This document shows positions 61,314-64,000 of a stretch of 64,000 nt of DNA, piece by piece. Within the stretch, counting starts at the first letter, position 1, and every line of letters begins with the position of its first letter. The notes under the pieces were generated by a model, which searched no databases, had not been told where the DNA came from, and was given only the letters and a program-made list of their open reading frames with translations. The translations under genes were made by a program, and so were the position numbers. Origin of the DNA: Isoptericola croceus (GTDB lineage: Bacteria > Actinomycetota > Actinomycetes > Actinomycetales > Cellulomonadaceae); NCBI RefSeq assembly GCF_029382255.1, contig NZ_JARLLG010000010.1, forward strand, positions 79,049 through 143,048. Direction: 5' to 3'.

Positions 61314-61913
61314 ATGGAGCAGAGGGTCGCGATCGCCCCGACGGCTGCACCGCGGACATGGTGGGGGTGGCTGCTGGCCGTGGGACTGCTGGCCACCGCC
61401 CTGGTCGTAGCGCCGGTGCCTGCCTCGGCGCACGGGGGAGACGTGGCTGCGGAGATCGGCACCGACGGTGCCGGCGGCGTCACCGTGCTCCTCACCTGGA
61501 AGAACGACGGCCATCCCGTCGAGGAGTCCGCCGAGGTGGTCGTGACGGGTCGGTCGAGCGAGGGCGACGAGGTCGGTCCGCTGACGCTCGTCTCCGCGTC
61601 GTCCGGCGTCGGCTGGTACAGGTCCGAGCCCGGCGAGCTGGCGCCCGGCCACTGGAACCTCGAGGCCGAGGTGACCGGGCCGGACGAGATGTCGGCCTCG
61701 GCGTCCGTGGACGTCCTCCCACCGCCGAGCGACGAACCGGTGGCCGGCGATCCCGAGCCGGCCGGCGCGGGTCCGGCGCAGGCTGACGCCGCCGGTGCCC
61801 CGGTCTCGCCGGGTGAGGACTCGACGAGCCGTGGATGGCTCGTCGCCGCCCTCATGGTGGGGGCTGCGGCCGCCACCGTCCTGATCCTCCGTGCGCGCCG
61901 CGCACGGAACTGA
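61314..61913 (+). CDS. Small secreted, membrane-anchored protein (CopC/YtkA-like fold suggested)
   Basis: 199 residues. Signal peptide ([17 protein letters not shown] ... ASAHGG), an extracellular beta-rich domain of about 95 residues ([50 protein letters not shown]), a Pro/Ala/Gly linker and a C-terminal transmembrane helix ([18 protein letters not shown]) with basic end. The His right after signal cleavage recalls CopC-type copper proteins, but no full metal site is clear. ATG 61314 has AGGAG 7 bases upstream. Function unknown; it lies between the giant oxidoreductase and the isomerase gene. Confidence 0.78.
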   Translation: MEQRVAIAPTAAPRTWWGWLLAVGLLATALVVAPVPASAHGGDVAAEIGTDGAGGVTVLLTWKNDGHPVEESAEVVVTGRSSEGDEVGPLTLVSASSGVGWYRSEPGELAPGHWNLEAEVTGPDEMSASASVDVLPPPSDEPVAGDPEPAGAGPAQADAAGAPVSPGEDSTSRGWLVAALMVGAAAATVLILRARRARN

Positions 61914-61956
61914 CACCGGCCCGACGTCGTCGGGCCCCATCCGAGAGGAGCCGAAC

Positions 61957-62955
61957 ATGGCACGACCGATCAGTCTCTTTACCGGTCAGTGGGCCGACCT
62001 GCCGCTGGAGGAGGTCGCGACGCTGGCCGCCGGGTGGGGCTACGACGGCCTCGAGCTGGCGTGCTGGGGGGACCACCTGGACGTCTCACGCTGGGACGAC
62101 GCGGAGTACGTCCAGGGCCAGCTCGACCTGATGGCCCGTCACGGCCTGAAGATCGTCGCGATCTCCAACCACCTCACGGGCCAGGCGGTCTGCGACGACC
62201 CGATCGACCGTCGCCACGAGGAGATCCTCTCCCCGGAGGTCTGGGGAGACGGGGATCCCGAGGGTGTGCGGCAGCGTGCCGCCGAGGCGATGAAGGACAC
62301 GGCGCGCATGGCGGCGAAGCTCGGCGTCGGGACGGTGGTCGGTTTCACGGGGTCGTCGATCTGGAAGACGGTGGCGATGTTCCCGCCTGTCCCTGCGGAC
62401 ATGGTCGAGGCGGGGTACCAGGACTTCGCGGACCGATGGAACCCGATCCTCGACGTCTTCGAAGAGGTCGGTGTGCGGTTCGCCCTCGAGGTGCATCCCA
62501 GCGAGATCGCCTACGACTACTGGACGGCGCAGCGCACGCTCGAGGCGATCGGGCACCGGGAGTCCTTCGGCCTGAACTGGGACCCGAGCCACATGGTCTG
62601 GCAGGACCTGGACCCGGTCGGGTTCTTGTGGGACTTCGCCGACCGGATCTATCACGTGCACTGCAAGGACACGAAGAAGCGCCTGAACGGGCGCAACGGG
62701 CGGCTCTCCTCCCACCTGGCGTGGGCGGACCCGCGGCGCGGCTGGGACTTCATCTCCACGGGCCACGGGGACGTGCCGTGGGAGGACGCGTTCCGCATGC
62801 TCAACGCGATCGGCTACGACGGCCCGCTCTCCGTGGAGTGGGAGGACGCCGGCATGGACCGCCTGATCGGGGCGCCGGAGGCGTTGAAGTTCGTGCGCCG
62901 GCTCGCCTTCGACGCACCCGAGGCGGCCTTCGACGCCGCGTTCTCCTCGCGGTGA
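61957..62955 (+). CDS. Sugar phosphate isomerase/epimerase-like TIM-barrel enzyme
   Basis: 332 residues of the xylose isomerase-like TIM-barrel superfamily. Probable metal ligands are the Glu in [12 protein letters not shown], Asp/His in [10 protein letters not shown], His in [11 protein letters not shown] and Glu in [10 protein letters not shown]. Relatives include inosose dehydratases/isomerases and the C-glycoside deglycosidase and 3-keto-glycoside lyase subunits. GAGAGGAG precedes ATG 61957. Last gene of the sugar locus. Confidence 0.92.
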   Translation: MARPISLFTGQWADLPLEEVATLAAGWGYDGLELACWGDHLDVSRWDDAEYVQGQLDLMARHGLKIVAISNHLTGQAVCDDPIDRRHEEILSPEVWGDGDPEGVRQRAAEAMKDTARMAAKLGVGTVVGFTGSSIWKTVAMFPPVPADMVEAGYQDFADRWNPILDVFEEVGVRFALEVHPSEIAYDYWTAQRTLEAIGHRESFGLNWDPSHMVWQDLDPVGFLWDFADRIYHVHCKDTKKRLNGRNGRLSSHLAWADPRRGWDFISTGHGDVPWEDAFRMLNAIGYDGPLSVEWEDAGMDRLIGAPEALKFVRRLAFDAPEAAFDAAFSSR

Positions 62956-63000
62956 GCCGGGCGTAGGCAGGGGAGCCTGGGCTGCGACGGACGGTGCGAG

Positions 63001-63573
63001 CTACTCGTCAGGGGTCGTCGTGGGGGAGTGCAGCATGACGACGTCGTCATGCTGCACCCCGCCGACGTCGTAGGTGCGGTGGCCGACGACGTCGAACCCG
63101 TGCCGACGGTAGAAGGCCTGGGCGCGAGCGTTCTCACCGTTGGTCCCGAGCCAGAACGCTCGGCCGGGAGCGAGGTCGTGTGCCTCGTCGATCGCGGCCT
63201 GGACCATCCGGCCGGCCGTGCCCGCCCCGAGATGGTCCGGGCGCACATAGATCTTGGACAGCTCCACGTACGGACCCGGCCCGACGGCGGAGCGCAGCGT
63301 GGCGAGCTCCTCGGCCCCCGTCGGCTCGCCCCGGATCAGGAGCGTGTAGCCCACGATGCTGCCGGCGCTGTCGGCGACGAGCAGCACGTGCTCGGTCGAC
63401 GTGGCCCAGGCTGCAAAGTGGTCGGGTGTCAGGTTGCTGGCGACGTGCGCTGCCATGGTGTGGACCGGGGTGCCCGGCGGGCACGCGAGGGGAAAGGTCA
63501 GGGCGGCCAACCAGGCAACCTCGGGAGCCTCGGTGGCACGGGCCGGGCGGACGACGACGGAGGGTTCGGTCAC
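63001..63573 (-). CDS. GNAT-family N-acetyltransferase
   Basis: 190 residues. GNAT features: VELSKIYVRPDHLGAGTAGR (acetyl-CoA loop), WLGTNGENARAQAFYRRHGF. Substrate unknown. The GTG at 63573 is supported by TAGGTT (63581-63586 on the minus strand) 7 bases upstream, giving a leaderless mRNA; the longer frame to 63675 would include that promoter. Confidence 0.9.
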   Translation of the reverse strand: MTEPSVVVRPARATEAPEVAWLAALTFPLACPPGTPVHTMAAHVASNLTPDHFAAWATSTEHVLLVADSAGSIVGYTLLIRGEPTGAEELATLRSAVGPGPYVELSKIYVRPDHLGAGTAGRMVQAAIDEAHDLAPGRAFWLGTNGENARAQAFYRRHGFDVVGHRTYDVGGVQHDDVVMLHSPTTTPDE

Positions 63574-63686
63574 GCCGCCGAACCTAGCGCGCACCCGACC
63601 GACGTTGCAGCGGGAGCGTCGCGCCGTGGGCCTGACCTGCGTCGACGCCCGGAGGCGGAGTGTGCCCCGGGTCACTGCGACCGGAG

Positions 63687-63715
63687 TTGGCGCAACGCCT
63701 GCGGGCGTGTAATGT
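63687..63715 (+). promoter_or_regulatory. rRNA operon promoter P1
   Basis: TTGGCG (63687-63692) and TAATGT (63710-63715) are 17 bases apart. It lies 285 bases before the window end, upstream of the rrn leader. Confidence 0.65.
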
Positions 63716-63867
63716 TCTCGAAGTCAGCCCGACAGGGAACGGACACCGTGAGGTGGCCGCCGGGGCTGAAACTCTCATCGGAACGGCTTTCGGTGCTTCG
63801 TGCGCTGTGGGCCGAGAACGTGAGGGGTCTTGCTGCGATCGTGGCCCGGACGAACTGCTCAAGCGGT

Positions 63868-63897
63868 TTGGACAGGGCGCAGCGATTCGGGTAAGGT
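63868..63897 (+). promoter_or_regulatory. rRNA operon promoter P2
   Basis: TTGGAC (63868-63873) and TAAGGT (63892-63897) are 18 bases apart, typical of actinomycete rrn promoters. Confidence 0.65.
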
Positions 63898-64000
63898 TGA
63901 AGGGTTGCCCCGGACGGGGTCGGGATGGTTGTCCTGGTCTTGGATGGTGTGCGTCGGTTGTTTGAGAACTCAACAGTGTGCTTGATAGTCAATGCCAAAT
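63898..64000 (+). other. rRNA operon leader; 16S gene begins beyond the window
   Basis: The conserved actinomycete rrn leader TTGAGAACTCAACAGTGTGC is at 63962-63981; its TTGAG-AA-CTCAA core is palindromic. This region is known to carry antitermination (boxA-like) and RNase III processing signals. The interval 63574-64000 contains only the two promoters and this leader; I see no protein gene in it. Confidence 0.85.

Overview
The window is high-GC DNA from an actinomycete. The gene set (secreted CBM-bearing glycoside hydrolase, conservon, mycobacteria-like iscS/mnmA/ligA neighbourhood, many leaderless TANNNT promoters directly upstream of start codons) suggests a cellulolytic Micrococcales lineage such as Promicromonosporaceae or Cellulomonadaceae. 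That placement is inference. I see no insertion sequence, phage gene, tRNA or CRISPR array.

Region 1 (1-13,900) is a nitrogen-assimilation and molybdenum block: the 3' part of an assimilatory nitrate reductase gene, its FAD/[2Fe-2S] electron-transfer partner, nirB, nirD, a siroheme methyltransferase and a HemD-type protein fused to a winged-helix DNA-binding domain, then a convergent four-gene operon for a molybdate-responsive regulator and the ModABC transporter. A secreted GH5 mannanase gene sits backwards inside the block. A well-spaced GlnR-type box lies in front of nirB.

Region 2 (14,000-25,450) is a complete polysaccharide-use locus on the minus strand: two oligosaccharide ABC permeases, a Tat-type solute-binding lipoprotein, a 2-hydroxyacid dehydrogenase-like protein, a LacI repressor and an 1806-residue secreted modular protein of unrecognised catalytic class. 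Three copies of a 14-bp palindromic motif mark the probable LacI regulon.

Region 3 (25,580-44,480) holds a frameshifted hydrolase remnant, molybdopterin genes (moeA, moaC, a mogA-moaE fusion whose linker contains a 16-bp inverted repeat), a PhoX-type phosphatase with a PHO-box-like repeat, an iscS-like cysteine desulfurase, mnmA, a MetE-like gene embedded in an old tandem duplication, a GNAT acetyltransferase, a prolyl oligopeptidase, a five-gene conservon (sensor kinase-like, roadblock, DUF742, GTPase, degenerate P450) and a flavin monooxygenase.

Region 4 (44,619-62,955) begins with ligA and a secreted BAAT-like thioesterase/hydrolase, followed by a sugar regulon: a ROK repressor and a ThuA-like protein diverging from a ribose-type ABC importer, a Gfo/Idh/MocA oxidoreductase, a giant secreted ThuA-GSDH-PKD-CBM6 protein, a small membrane-anchored secreted protein and a xylose-isomerase-like TIM-barrel enzyme. 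Together these resemble a pathway that oxidises glycosides to 3-keto intermediates and then cleaves or isomerises them. This is the best candidate in the window for an undescribed system.

The right end (63,001-64,000) carries a GNAT gene and the double promoter and conserved leader of an rRNA operon whose 16S gene starts just beyond the window.
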